Below, piece after piece: positions 14,576 through 21,878 of a stretch of DNA of 25,788 nucleotides. How positions within the stretch are numbered: the stretch's first letter is position 1; the number at the start of each line of letters is the position of its first letter. The notes under the pieces were generated by a model. That model did no database searches, was not told the origin of the DNA, and worked only from the letters and a program-made list of their open reading frames with translations. This stretch comes from CALKWS01 sp035302405 (GTDB taxonomy: Bacteria > Actinomycetota > Actinomycetes > Actinomycetales > Beutenbergiaceae), in NCBI GenBank assembly GCA_035302405.1, contig DATGSR010000114.1:1-25788 (forward strand), written 5' to 3'. The translations under genes and the position numbers were made by a program.

Positions 14576-15568
14576 GTGGCTGCGGGGGCTGTTGCTCGGT
14601 TCGGCCTGCGCTGATCGCGGGGCAAGTGCTCCCTGCAGGCGGTCGATGAGTTCCTGCACCGCTAGGCGCAATTCCGGCCCGCCCTCCACCCGGAACGGGA
14701 ACGGCACACGAGCGAGGAACTCATTGGCGTACATCTGCGCAGAGCTGGTCGACCCAATCACCACACACCCCTCGGGATGGTCGGCCAGGTGTCCCATCGC
14801 CGGCCTGAACCACGGCCGCACCTGTTCGATCGGAGCCTGGAAGACGATGCGGGCCTGCAGGGGCCAGCCGGACCCGAAGTTGTCTTCCAGGGTGGCGATC
14901 GGATCCAGACCCGCAGGCGGGGTGAACGTGCCGGTCACGCGCTCAGCGCGGACCACACGGTCGATCCGATAGGTACGCACCGCCTGCACATGGTGGGCGA
15001 AGCACAGCAGATACCAACGGCCGAACCACAACACGACCGACCACGGATCCACCTCGGTCTCCCAGTCCCGCTCCGGGGCCGTCCGGTACGCGATGCGCAC
15101 CCGCTGGTGAGCCGATGAGGCCGCGACCAAAGCGCTGGTGATCGCCGGGTCGGCAGGATGGCGGCCCGGATCGGGCGCGGCGGCGGCGTAGGTGCGTAGC
15201 AGTTCGGCCCGACGGCTGATCGCTGGTGGCAGGGCGCGGATCACCTTACCCAGCGCCTTGCCCACCGCATCGTCATCGAGCGCGGCGCTCGGGGCGCCGT
15301 TGAGGACCGCCATCACCAGCTCCAGGCCCTCGGCCTCGGTGAACAGCACCGGTGGCAGGCGAGTGCCGCGGCCCAATCGGTAGCCCCCGTATCGGCCGCG
15401 GGCGGAGGCCACGTCGATACCCGCCTCGCGCAGGATCGCGATGTAGCGGCGGGCCGCCCGTGCGCTCACACCGAGCCTCTCGGCGAGTTCCTCCGCCGTC
15501 ACCCCGGGGCGGGCGTGCAGCATTTCCAACGTGCGCAATGCGCGGGCGGTCGGGCTGGCTTCGGTCAC
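14516..15568 (-). CDS. HTH/WYL-domain transcriptional regulator (YafY/DeoR-like)
   Basis: This is a 350-residue regulator. The HTH covers about residues 9-62 (TLEMLHARPGVTAEELAERLGVSARAARRYI, quoted in two runs with ILREAGIDV next). The WYL domain lies at about 140-215, in the region VRIAYRTAPERDW...WYLLCFAHHVQAVRTYRIDRV. The WCX dimerisation region follows at about 235-320. WYL domains sense nucleic acids or small ligands. GTG 15568 is taken as the start. There is no Shine-Dalgarno, but TAACGT (15576-15581, minus) ends 7 nt ahead, so the message is probably leaderless. The 3' end overlaps the exporter gene by 60 bp. Divergent genes after 15657, up to the alpha/beta hydrolase, are the likely targets. 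The C-terminal about 30 residues in the overlap are polar and unlike the rest. Confidence 0.87.
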   Translation of the reverse strand: MTEASPTARALRTLEMLHARPGVTAEELAERLGVSARAARRYIAILREAGIDVASARGRYGGYRLGRGTRLPPVLFTEAEGLELVMAVLNGAPSAALDDDAVGKALGKVIRALPPAISRRAELLRTYAAAAPDPGRHPADPAITSALVAASSAHQRVRIAYRTAPERDWETEVDPWSVVLWFGRWYLLCFAHHVQAVRTYRIDRVVRAERVTGTFTPPAGLDPIATLEDNFGSGWPLQARIVFQAPIEQVRPWFRPAMGHLADHPEGCVVIGSTSSAQMYANEFLARVPFPFRVEGGPELRLAVQELIDRLQGALAPRSAQAEPSNSPRSHLAVRNDPAGHHPQADDHAQ

Positions 15569-15656
15569 ACCCACGACGTTACTGCGAGCAATCAGGAATG
15601 CGGAAGCAGTTCGTCCGGAATGGCTCCTAGCGTGGTTTGTACACGAAGGAGAAGAC

Positions 15657-15788
15657 ATGGAACTGCTACCCAACGCGGCCCTCGGACTCCATGTGGCTCG
15701 GATGCCCAACGATCCGCCGGAGTATCTCTTGGTCCGACCCAACCGAGACCGACGGCGTGCCCTGCGCCGCCCCCGCCGGCAGATATAA
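15657..15788 (+). CDS. Doubtful small ORF divergent from the WYL regulator (43 aa)
   Basis: This ATG has one of the best ribosome binding sites in the window (GAAGGAGA, 15645-15652) and a TAGCGT -10-like element at 15629-15634, so something is probably translated here. The frame opens well (MELLPNAALGLHVARMPNDP) but turns Arg-rich (RRRALRRPRRQI) and stops after 43 codons. From about 15730 the +1 frame has the more G/C-rich third positions (SWSDPTETDGVPCAAPAGRY), so the 5' end of a gene may have been frameshifted. I do not recognise the product. It sits where the target of the WYL regulator would be expected, ahead of the hydrolase. Confidence 0.4.
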   Translation: MELLPNAALGLHVARMPNDPPEYLLVRPNRDRRRALRRPRRQI

Positions 15789-15855
15789 CCACCGCTTACC
15801 TGCCGGGGCGGACGTCGCATGCGCACGCCCGCAGCGAGCGCACCAGTCCGGCAAC

Positions 15856-15900
15856 TACCGCAGTTACAGCAACTACCGCGGCTACCGCAGTTACCGCGAG
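15856..15900. repeat. Five degenerate 9 bp tandem units
   Basis: Units of the form AACTACCGC / AGTTACAGC / AACTACCGC / GGCTACCGC / AGTTACCGC follow each other between the small ORF and the hydrolase gene. In one forward frame they read NYRSYSNYRGYRSYR. They look like a young minisatellite. Confidence 0.6.
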
Positions 15901-16003
15901 TTGCCCCGGAACGAGGGGGAGGCGCAACGGGCGCATGCAAATTCCTCGCCACCGGAGCCACCGCAGTACTACGCTCAATCAACTTCGCACGGGAAGAGGC
16001 CCC

Positions 16004-16693
16004 ATGGAGATCGTGTTGATCGCCGGATTATGGCTTGATGCCACCGCTTGGGATCCGGTTACCCGGGAACTGGAGCGCCTGGGGCACCGACCGATTCCAG
16101 TGACGCTGCCGGGTCAAGGTGACGGCTCGTCGTCGGCCACTTTGCAGGACCAGGTCGATGCGGTGACCCGGGCCGTGCAGGAGGCCACCGCACCGGTCAT
16201 GGTGGTGGGACACTCCGCTGCCTGCTCCCTGGCATGGGCGGCTACGGACGCCCAGCCCGAAAAGGTTTCCGCCACCGTGATGATCGGCGGATTCCCCGCC
16301 GCCGACGGTCAGACCTATGCCGACTTCTTCCCGGTCACCGCCGGAGCGGTGCCCTTTCCCGGGTGGGAGCCGTTCGCCGGGCCGGACTCCGCGGACCTGG
16401 ATCAAGCCATGCGCAAGCGCATCGCCGAGTCGGCACACCCCGTCCCCGAGGCAGTCACTCGCGGCGTGATGCGGCTGCGCGATGAGCGCCGCTTCGGCGT
16501 ACCGGTGGTGCTGGTGTGCCCGGAGTACACCCCGGCGGAGGCTCGAGAATGGCTGGAGGCCGGGCAGATGCCTGAACTTTCCCGTGCCGAGCGGGTCGAT
16601 TACGTGGGCCTGGATTCCGGGCACTGGCCAATGTTCAGCCAACCGGTGCAACTCGCCCAGATCCTTGCCGCCCTCACCGCGGCCAGGGCGTGA
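16004..16693 (+). CDS. Alpha/beta hydrolase fold protein
   Basis: This is a 229-residue cytoplasmic hydrolase without a signal peptide. The chain opens directly into the first strand (MEIVLIAGLWLDATAWDPV), with the oxyanion-hole region at GLWLDATAW. The nucleophile elbow is VVGHSAACS (Ser71), and the catalytic His is in GLDSGHWPMF (about His207). An acid is expected near VCPEYTP. The cap region is small. Length is short of the usual 250-280 but complete. GAAGAGG at 15993-15999 precedes the ATG. It lies in the same direction as the doubtful ORF at 15657 and downstream of the divergent WYL promoter region. Pairing of YafY/WYL regulators with such hydrolases is frequent. It could be an esterase or lactonase. 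The substrate is unknown. Confidence 0.85.
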   Translation: MEIVLIAGLWLDATAWDPVTRELERLGHRPIPVTLPGQGDGSSSATLQDQVDAVTRAVQEATAPVMVVGHSAACSLAWAATDAQPEKVSATVMIGGFPAADGQTYADFFPVTAGAVPFPGWEPFAGPDSADLDQAMRKRIAESAHPVPEAVTRGVMRLRDERRFGVPVVLVCPEYTPAEAREWLEAGQMPELSRAERVDYVGLDSGHWPMFSQPVQLAQILAALTAARA

Positions 16694-16781
16694 CGCCACC
16701 GGCTTCACCACCCTCACCTCGCATGTCACCGATCGCGCCGCGGTCACAGACGCAGGCGTCGCTGAGTTAAGCGTCAAGCAG

Positions 16782-16896
16782 GCTTGCGCTCGGTGCGGCT
16801 GAATCGTCGAGCACGCTTGCGCTCGGTGCGTGAACCATCGAGCGACGCTTGCGCCCGGTGGGGCTGAATCGTCGAATGACGCTTGCGCTCGCCGCG
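16782..16896. repeat. Four degenerate 32-34 bp tandem repeats with GCTTGCGCTCGGTG core
   Basis: The core GCTTGCGC starts at 16782, 16815, 16847 and 16881 (periods 33, 32 and 34). The units share GCTTGCGC-(T/C)-CG-GTG followed, in copies 1 and 3, by GCTGAATCGTCGA. The units degenerate to the right. They lie about 90 bp after the hydrolase stop. There is no unique spacer between the units, so this is not a CRISPR array. Confidence 0.72.
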
Positions 16897-17203
16897 GGAT
16901 GCGGCGGCTATATGACTGTCTGAGAGGGCCTGCTCCCGCCCTTGTACGCCTGAAGGCCGCGTGTTACGGTCGCGATCCCAGCGCGACAGACGACCCTGAT
17001 CGGACGGTACACGGGAGCGAAGTCGGTGCGGATTCCCGCCGCTCGACAGGTGCAAGGTGGTGATATCCACTCCGAATTGGTCGACCCGGCATCGACCGGA
17101 TCACAAGTCATGATGCGCCTCGGGACTCGACACCGCCGGCCATCGCCGCCGGGTGCCAGTGGCTCATGACCCACGAACTCAACGACTGAGTGAAGGGGTG
17201 CGA

Positions 17204-17409
17204 GATGGCCTCTCACCACGACCGTCACCATCGCATTGACAACGGCCGGCAATTTCCCTGCCGCGCGACACTCGCGCACATCGTGGCCCAGTTCGTCGAC
17301 CGCGGCCCGGTTCCTAGCCGCGGTCCCCGGCTTCATCATCGCCGCGTGCATCTACGTCACGCTCACGATCGGCGCCTCCATCCACGGCCACTTGGCCCCG
17401 GGCCGGTGA
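17204..17409 (+). pseudogene. Possible decayed small membrane-protein gene
   Basis: The ATG at 17204 follows AAGGGG, but its frame drifts into His/Arg-rich sequence. Codon third-position bias supports a different frame at the 3' end, where RFLAAVPGFIIAACIYVTLTIGASIHG (split here: RFLAAVPGFIIAAC then IYVTLTIGASIHG) is a clean transmembrane helix and ends at TGA 17407-17409. The middle reads best as ATLAHIVAQFVDR in the first frame. This pattern suggests a small membrane protein with one or more indels. The assignment is weak. Confidence 0.3.
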
Positions 17410-17565
17410 ACCATCCAGTCGAACACCGGCCCGCCCCGGCCTCGAGAGCCCCATCCGACCCGACCCGTATGCAAAGGAGGTACGCATCCGCAGAACCACC
17501 CGCAAGGAGACTCACCGCAACTGACAAGTAGCGCAAGAAGACAACGCAACCTGAGAGGAAGACAC

Positions 17566-18780
17566 ATGGCCGACAACCGAGTAGTCAAGTTCAAGGGCGA
17601 GCGGGAAACGGCAGTCGAGGAGATCGACTACCCGAAGTTGGAGATCCCCAAAGAAGTGGCGGATTGGCTCGGTGTGTCCCAGGCCGCGCCGCACGCGGTG
17701 GTGCTGCGGATCGTCGCCACCAACATCTGCGGGAGCGATCAGCACATGGTCCGAGCCCGTACCACCGCACCCGTGGGCCAGACCCTAGGCCATGAGATCA
17801 CCGGCGAAGTCGTCGAAGTGGGCAGCGACGTGATGTTCCTGAAGGAAGGCGACATCGCCTCGGTCCCCTTCAACATCGCCTGCGGACGCTGCCGCATGTG
17901 CGAGGAGCGTAAAACCGGCGTCTGCCTCCACGTCAACCCGGCACGGCCCGGGGCGGCCTACGGGTACGTGGACATGGGCGGGTGGATCGGCGGGCAAGCC
18001 GAGTACGTCATGGTGCCTTTCGCGGACTTCAACCTGCTCAAGTTCCCCGACCGGGACCAGGCCCTGGAGAAGATCCTCGACCTGACCATGCTGTCCGACA
18101 TCTTCCCCACCGGGTACCACGGCGCTTATAGCGCCGGAGTGACCACCGGCTCGACGGTCTACGTGGCCGGGGCGGGCCCGGTGGGTCTGGCTGCCGCACA
18201 CGCCGCGCAACTCCTCGGTGCCTCGGCGGTGATCGTGGGAGACATGATCCCTGAGCGTCTACGGCAGGCGGAGAGTTTCGGCTGTGAGACGGTGGACCTG
18301 AGTACCGGCAATCCGTTACCGGAGATGATCGAGCAGATCCTCGGCGAGCCCGAAGTCGACGCCGCGGTGGACGCGGTCGGGTTCGAGGCTCGCGGGCACG
18401 GAGAGGGTGCTGGTGAGGCACCGGCGACAGTGCTCAACGACGTCATGACCGTCACCCGGGTGGGAGCCGGGCTGGGCATCCCGGGCCTGTACGTCACCGG
18501 TGACCCAGGCGCCGTCGACGAGGACGCCAAACGCGGGCGGATCGGGATCGACTTCGGCCTCGGTTGGGCCAAGTCACACAGTTTCACCACGGGTCAGTGC
18601 CCGGTGAAGCGATACAACCGGGGCCTGATGAAATTGATCCTCAGCGGCAAGGCGCAGATCGCCAAGGCGGTGAATGCCACCACGATCACCCTCGATCAGG
18701 CTCCGGAGGCGTACGCGGAGTTCGATGCTGGAGCGGCCAAGAAGTACGTGATCGACCCGCACGGCATGATCCCTGCGTAG
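17566..18780 (+). CDS. fdhA: Glutathione-independent formaldehyde dehydrogenase (zinc MDR family)
   Basis: This 404-residue cytoplasmic NAD-dependent enzyme oxidises formaldehyde without a thiol cofactor. It has the Pseudomonas PFDH layout. Cys55 in NICGSDQHM, His76 in GHEITGEV and Asp178 in LSDIFPTGYHGA are the catalytic-zinc site. Cys106, Cys109, Cys112 and Cys120 bind the structural zinc. VYVAGAGPVGLAAAHAAQLL (198-217) is the Rossmann motif. The insertions that set PFDH apart from ordinary alcohol dehydrogenases are present (GYVDMGGWIGGQAEYVMVPF, and the GLYVTGDPGAVDEDAKRG region near the C-terminus). The ATG has GAGAGG about 8 nt upstream. It stands alone after the gene-poor stretch. A large hairpin (18828-18882) follows. 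It probably detoxifies formaldehyde arising from demethylation reactions, which is inferred from the family. Confidence 0.95.
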   Translation: MADNRVVKFKGERETAVEEIDYPKLEIPKEVADWLGVSQAAPHAVVLRIVATNICGSDQHMVRARTTAPVGQTLGHEITGEVVEVGSDVMFLKEGDIASVPFNIACGRCRMCEERKTGVCLHVNPARPGAAYGYVDMGGWIGGQAEYVMVPFADFNLLKFPDRDQALEKILDLTMLSDIFPTGYHGAYSAGVTTGSTVYVAGAGPVGLAAAHAAQLLGASAVIVGDMIPERLRQAESFGCETVDLSTGNPLPEMIEQILGEPEVDAAVDAVGFEARGHGEGAGEAPATVLNDVMTVTRVGAGLGIPGLYVTGDPGAVDEDAKRGRIGIDFGLGWAKSHSFTTGQCPVKRYNRGLMKLILSGKAQIAKAVNATTITLDQAPEAYAEFDAGAAKKYVIDPHGMIPA

Positions 18781-18827
18781 TCGCCGAACGCGAACACGCA
18801 GCCGTACTTCCTCGGCATATACCGGTT

Positions 18828-18882
18828 CGTCGTCGGCCCTTGTGGTCAGTTCGTGGGGTGAAGCCTGCAAGGGCCGGCGACG
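18828..18882. terminator. Long hairpin between converging fdhA and AI-2E genes
   Basis: CGTCGTCGGCCCTTG (18828-18842) and CAAGGGCCGGCGACG (18868-18882) pair over 15 bp with one G-U wobble, with a 25 nt loop. There is no T-run, but the position between two converging 3' ends fits a bidirectional terminator. Confidence 0.65.
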
Positions 18883-18932
18883 CCATCGAGGTCGACAACG
18901 TCAAGGACCCGCTCAGTATCTCCGAAACGCGT

Positions 18933-20372
18933 TCAGTCGTCCCGGTTTCCCTTGGTGTGCCGGCCCCGGTGCGGAGGTTCCGTATCCGCTGGGTCCGGAT
19001 CGGCTGGTGGGTCCGGATCGGCTGTCGAGCCACGATCGGCCGTTTGGTCCGGGTCGGCGAGTTGGCCGGCGTCGCCGGTTGCGTCGGGCTCGGCGTCGGC
19101 TTCCGTGGCGGGCCGCTCCCGCCGGCCGGCCTGCCGTACCCCGGCCTCCGCCCGACCGCCGGCGTGCTCGCCTTCCTGCTCAGTGCCCGGGCTCTGCACC
19201 TTGCGGCGGCGTTGGTGCCGCATCCTCTCGTACTTCCAACGATCAGCCATCGTCGCGTTCGTCTCAGCCCGGTCCCCCGACGAGATCGGGTCCTCCCCGA
19301 GCACCGGGTCATACCCCGACTGATAGGCATTCGTCCAGATCTGAATGACGGCCCAGGCCACCGCCGTAACCGGCACCGACAGGATCGCACCGAAGATTCC
19401 GCCCACGATCGTGCCCACCGCCAACGCGAGCAGCACCACCAGAGCGTGCAACTTCAGAGTCCGCCCCATCACCACCGGCTGGAGCAGATCACCTTCGATC
19501 TGGTTAACCGCGATCACGATCGCAACCACCACCAGGGCGATCACGGGCCCGTTGGCCACCAACGCCACCAACGCGGCGAGGATGCCCGCCACGGTGGCAC
19601 CGACGATCGGGATGAACGCACCAATGAAGACCACCACGGCCAGCGGTAGCGCCAGGGGCACGCCGAGGAAGAACAGCGGCACGCCGATGAAGAACGCGTC
19701 CACGGCCGCGATGATCGCGGTACCGCGCACGTAGCCGCCGAGTACTTCGATGGTGCGGTCGCCGGACTCGGCCAGTTTCGCCCGGGTGTTCCCGTGGAAC
19801 CAGCGCAGGGTGAAATTCCAGATCTTCGGCCCGTCCTTGAGGAAGAAGAACAGGATCACCACCATTAGGGCGGCGCCGGTGAGGAACTCGGTGGCTGCGC
19901 TCAGTCCGCTGACCGCTCCGCCCAGGAACGCACCGCTGGTGGCAAATTCGGTGACGCTCTGTATCGCGTTGTCGATCGCGGCGGTGTCGATCGGCAGCGG
20001 ACCGGACATGACGAACCGCTGCAACTCCTCCCAGCCGGCCACCGCGGAAGCGGTGAGTTCGTCCCATTCGCTGCGGACCGCGAACACCACACCGGTGATG
20101 ACCCCGCCCAGTACCAGTAGCGTGACGGCGAAGGTGGCGATCGTGGCCAGCAGCCGGGACCATCTCTTGCTGACCAGCCAGCGCACCAACGGGTAGAAGG
20201 CGGAGGATAGGATCAGCGCTACCAGAGCGGCCAATACCACCACCGACACCCGGGTAAGCAACCAGATCAGCCCGACGACGACGGCGGAGATGAGCAGGAT
20301 CTGCGCACACCGCGAACCCGCCCGGCCCAAAGCATCCGACCAGGTCCCGCGCGCTACCGGTGCAGGGGCCAT
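18933..20372 (-). CDS. AI-2E family transporter with long disordered tail
   Basis: This is a 479-residue inner-membrane protein. The AI-2E core runs to about residue 350, with about eight transmembrane helices. It includes the central soluble segment before ILFFFLKDGPKIW, the GYVRGTAIIAAVDAFFIG stretch, and the conserved FIPIVGATVAGILAALVAL and NQIEGDLLQPVVMGR blocks. Members export diverse small molecules or act as Na+/H+ antiporters, so autoinducer export should not be assumed. The tail (about 365-479) is hydrophilic, first basic and then Asp/Pro-rich with repeated ADPD units (TADPDPPADPDPADTE). GGAGG sits 5 nt before the ATG. That site lies inside a 15 bp tandem repeat and inside a small overlapping ORF. 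The glycosyltransferase gene upstream is in the same direction. Confidence 0.9.
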   Translation of the reverse strand: MAPAPVARGTWSDALGRAGSRCAQILLISAVVVGLIWLLTRVSVVVLAALVALILSSAFYPLVRWLVSKRWSRLLATIATFAVTLLVLGGVITGVVFAVRSEWDELTASAVAGWEELQRFVMSGPLPIDTAAIDNAIQSVTEFATSGAFLGGAVSGLSAATEFLTGAALMVVILFFFLKDGPKIWNFTLRWFHGNTRAKLAESGDRTIEVLGGYVRGTAIIAAVDAFFIGVPLFFLGVPLALPLAVVVFIGAFIPIVGATVAGILAALVALVANGPVIALVVVAIVIAVNQIEGDLLQPVVMGRTLKLHALVVLLALAVGTIVGGIFGAILSVPVTAVAWAVIQIWTNAYQSGYDPVLGEDPISSGDRAETNATMADRWKYERMRHQRRRKVQSPGTEQEGEHAGGRAEAGVRQAGRRERPATEADAEPDATGDAGQLADPDQTADRGSTADPDPPADPDPADTEPPHRGRHTKGNRDD

Positions 20373-20473
20373 CCGACCTCCTCGAAGTCCGCCCGTTCGA
20401 AGTCCGCCCCCTCGAAGTCCGCACCCGGCGCCTCACAGGCAGCCGCGTGGCCGGGGTGGGGTGACTTTATCAC
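20354..20473 (-). CDS. 39-codon ORF with three pentapeptide-like repeats bridging two genes
   Basis: The GTG at 20473 overlaps the glycosyltransferase stop (GTGA). The frame runs through the 97 bp gap, contains ADFEG-ADFER-ADFEE and ends 19 bp inside the AI-2E transporter gene. The DNA shows three 15 bp units (TCGAAGTCCGC on the plus strand at 20382, 20397 and 20412). The repeat fits the A(D/N)(L/F)XX pentapeptide pattern. With three units it could not form a full beta-helix turn set. It has no ribosome binding site of its own, so translation would depend on reinitiation. Whether it is made is uncertain. It may be only a repeat in a leader. Confidence 0.35.
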   Translation of the reverse strand: MIKSPHPGHAAACEAPGADFEGADFERADFEEVGWPLHR

Positions 20474-21675
20474 CGGTGCTGGGCCACCGGGCGTTGCGCC
20501 ATGACCTGCCGGTAGACGTCCACCCAGCCCGCAGCGGTGGCCTGCCACGTGCGGCTCAGCGCGAACTGCCGCCCGGCCGCGCCCAGGTTGGCGGCATAGT
20601 CCGAATCCTGCAGCAGCGAAGTAATCGCATCGGCCCACTGGCGCGGGTCACGGCGCGGCACGATCAATCCGGTGACCTCGTCCAGGACCGCCTCGCTCAG
20701 CCCCCCGGCCCCGGAGGCGATGACCGGAACCCCGCAGGCGGAGGCCTCCAACGCGGTCAGCCCGAACGTCTCGGAATGGGAAGGCACCAGCACTGCGGAG
20801 GCCGCAGCGAAACTGTGGGCCAGCACCGCCCGGGAGACCGCACCGGAGAATCGGAGCCACGGACTCACCCCCACACGCTGGCCCAACCGCACCAGCTGGT
20901 CGTCATATCCCGGATAGGCGCTCGAGGGCGCCCCCAACACGTGCAACGTCGGCCGGATGTCCTCCGGAACCAGAGCCAATGCACGGATCGCCAGATCCAC
21001 CCCCTTGAGGGGCTCCAACCGGGCGGCCAGCACCAACGCCGGCGGGTGGTGCCCGCCGATGGGACGGAACCTGTCCACGTCCACTCCGGGGCGGACCACC
21101 TGCACGTGCTCCGGCTGTGCACCCAACCGGGTGATCGCCGTCGTACGCTCCGCATCGCTGACCGCCACCACGGCTTCCGACGCCTGCGCCAGGTGCCGCT
21201 CGCCGTCGGCCCGGCCGGGGCTTTCGGCGGGCTCTCCCTCATCCAATGGCCGGTTGTGCCCGGCGGTGATGGAGTGGAAGGTCTGTACATGCGGTTGGCC
21301 GTGGGCCGCAGCCAGGGGCTGAGCCGCCATCCCGGAGAACCAGTGATGGGAGTGCACCACGTCCCAGCCGTCCCAGTGCTGGGCCAGGACGGCGGCGAAG
21401 GGTGCGATGAGTTCCTCGTGGTGTTCCTTGCTCACCGGAGCGGCCGGCCCAGCGCGCAACTGATGGACGACGGCGCGGGGGGCCAGAGGCTGGACATCCG
21501 GTGAGTGCGGGTCGGTCCGCCGGGTGAAAACCACGACCTCGTGCCCGACGGCGGCCATCGCCTCGGCGCTGTGGCGCACCATGATGTTCATTCCGCCCGC
21601 GTCCCCGGCGCCCGCGTCGGCCAACGGGGAGGTGTGCAGGCTGATGAGGGCTACCCGCAACGGTCGGGCCGGCAT
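20470..21675 (-). CDS. GT4 family glycosyltransferase, MshA-like
   Basis: This is a 401-residue GT-B enzyme. The N-terminal domain opens with VALISLHTSPLADAGAGDAGG, the hallmark loop of MshA (D-inositol-3-phosphate glycosyltransferase) and sucrose-phosphate-synthase relatives. HSHHWFSGMAA and QTFHSITAGHN follow. The C-terminal domain has LAARLEPLKGVDLAI and the E-x7-E motif ETFGLTALE within PSHSETFGLTALEASACGVP. MshA usually has HTMHTLAK where this protein has QTFHSITA, and it lies away from other mycothiol genes, so a paralogous glycosyltransferase is quite possible. The ATG has no Shine-Dalgarno. TAATCT (21681-21686, minus) ends 5 nt ahead, suggesting a leaderless transcript. The AI-2E gene follows in the same direction. 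Confidence 0.85.
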   Translation of the reverse strand: MPARPLRVALISLHTSPLADAGAGDAGGMNIMVRHSAEAMAAVGHEVVVFTRRTDPHSPDVQPLAPRAVVHQLRAGPAAPVSKEHHEELIAPFAAVLAQHWDGWDVVHSHHWFSGMAAQPLAAAHGQPHVQTFHSITAGHNRPLDEGEPAESPGRADGERHLAQASEAVVAVSDAERTTAITRLGAQPEHVQVVRPGVDVDRFRPIGGHHPPALVLAARLEPLKGVDLAIRALALVPEDIRPTLHVLGAPSSAYPGYDDQLVRLGQRVGVSPWLRFSGAVSRAVLAHSFAAASAVLVPSHSETFGLTALEASACGVPVIASGAGGLSEAVLDEVTGLIVPRRDPRQWADAITSLLQDSDYAANLGAAGRQFALSRTWQATAAGWVDVYRQVMAQRPVAQHR

Positions 21676-21775
21676 GGTTCAGATTATGCCGGTCGGCCCA
21701 GCCACGACCTAATCGCGGCACGTTTGCCGCCTGCGCAAAAATCAGCGACCGAGGGCCGACCGGCAAGGGCACCGA

Positions 21776-21803
21776 TTGACAAGGACACGTCATCGAGTAA
21801 CGT
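21776..21803 (+). promoter_or_regulatory. Sigma-70-type promoter of the lactate permease gene
   Basis: TTGACA (21776-21781), a 16 bp spacer and TAACGT (21798-21803) place the start near 21810, giving a leader of about 69 nt. GTAACGT (21797-21803) recurs inverted as ACGTTAC (21835-21841). The palindrome GTGGATCCAC (21819-21828) lies between them, so the leader could bind a regulator. Confidence 0.7.
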
Positions 21804-21878
21804 CGGTCACATCGCAAGGTGGATCCACAATTCCACGTTACGGAAAGTGTCGGTGATGTTGCCGACGCGGAGGCATGA

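Larger units (their letters stand above)
16694..17565. other. Gene-poor 872 bp stretch
   Basis: No intact gene of convincing quality is seen. The stretch holds four 33 bp repeat units (16782-16896) and about 300 bp of unassigned sequence. It also has a possible decayed small membrane-protein gene (17204-17409), a strong ribosome binding site without a start codon (17473-17480), and the leader of the formaldehyde dehydrogenase gene. No tRNA or known riboswitch was recognised. Confidence 0.7.

Noticed and set aside
16782..16896. CRISPR array
   Set aside because: The repeats are contiguous and degenerate, with no unique spacers, and there are no cas genes.
16908..17351. Minus-strand frame of 147 codons
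   Set aside because: No ribosome binding site, Arg/Cys/Pro-rich without motifs, and it lies opposite a stretch where the plus strand shows better third-position bias at the end.
18564..19649. Plus-strand frame of 361 codons
   Set aside because: It overlaps the end of fdhA in another frame and runs antisense to the AI-2E gene. Composition is typical of a shadow.
20470..21675. Firm mshA assignment
   Set aside because: The N-terminal loop matches MshA, but the HTMHTLAK-type segment is different and no other mycothiol gene is in the window.
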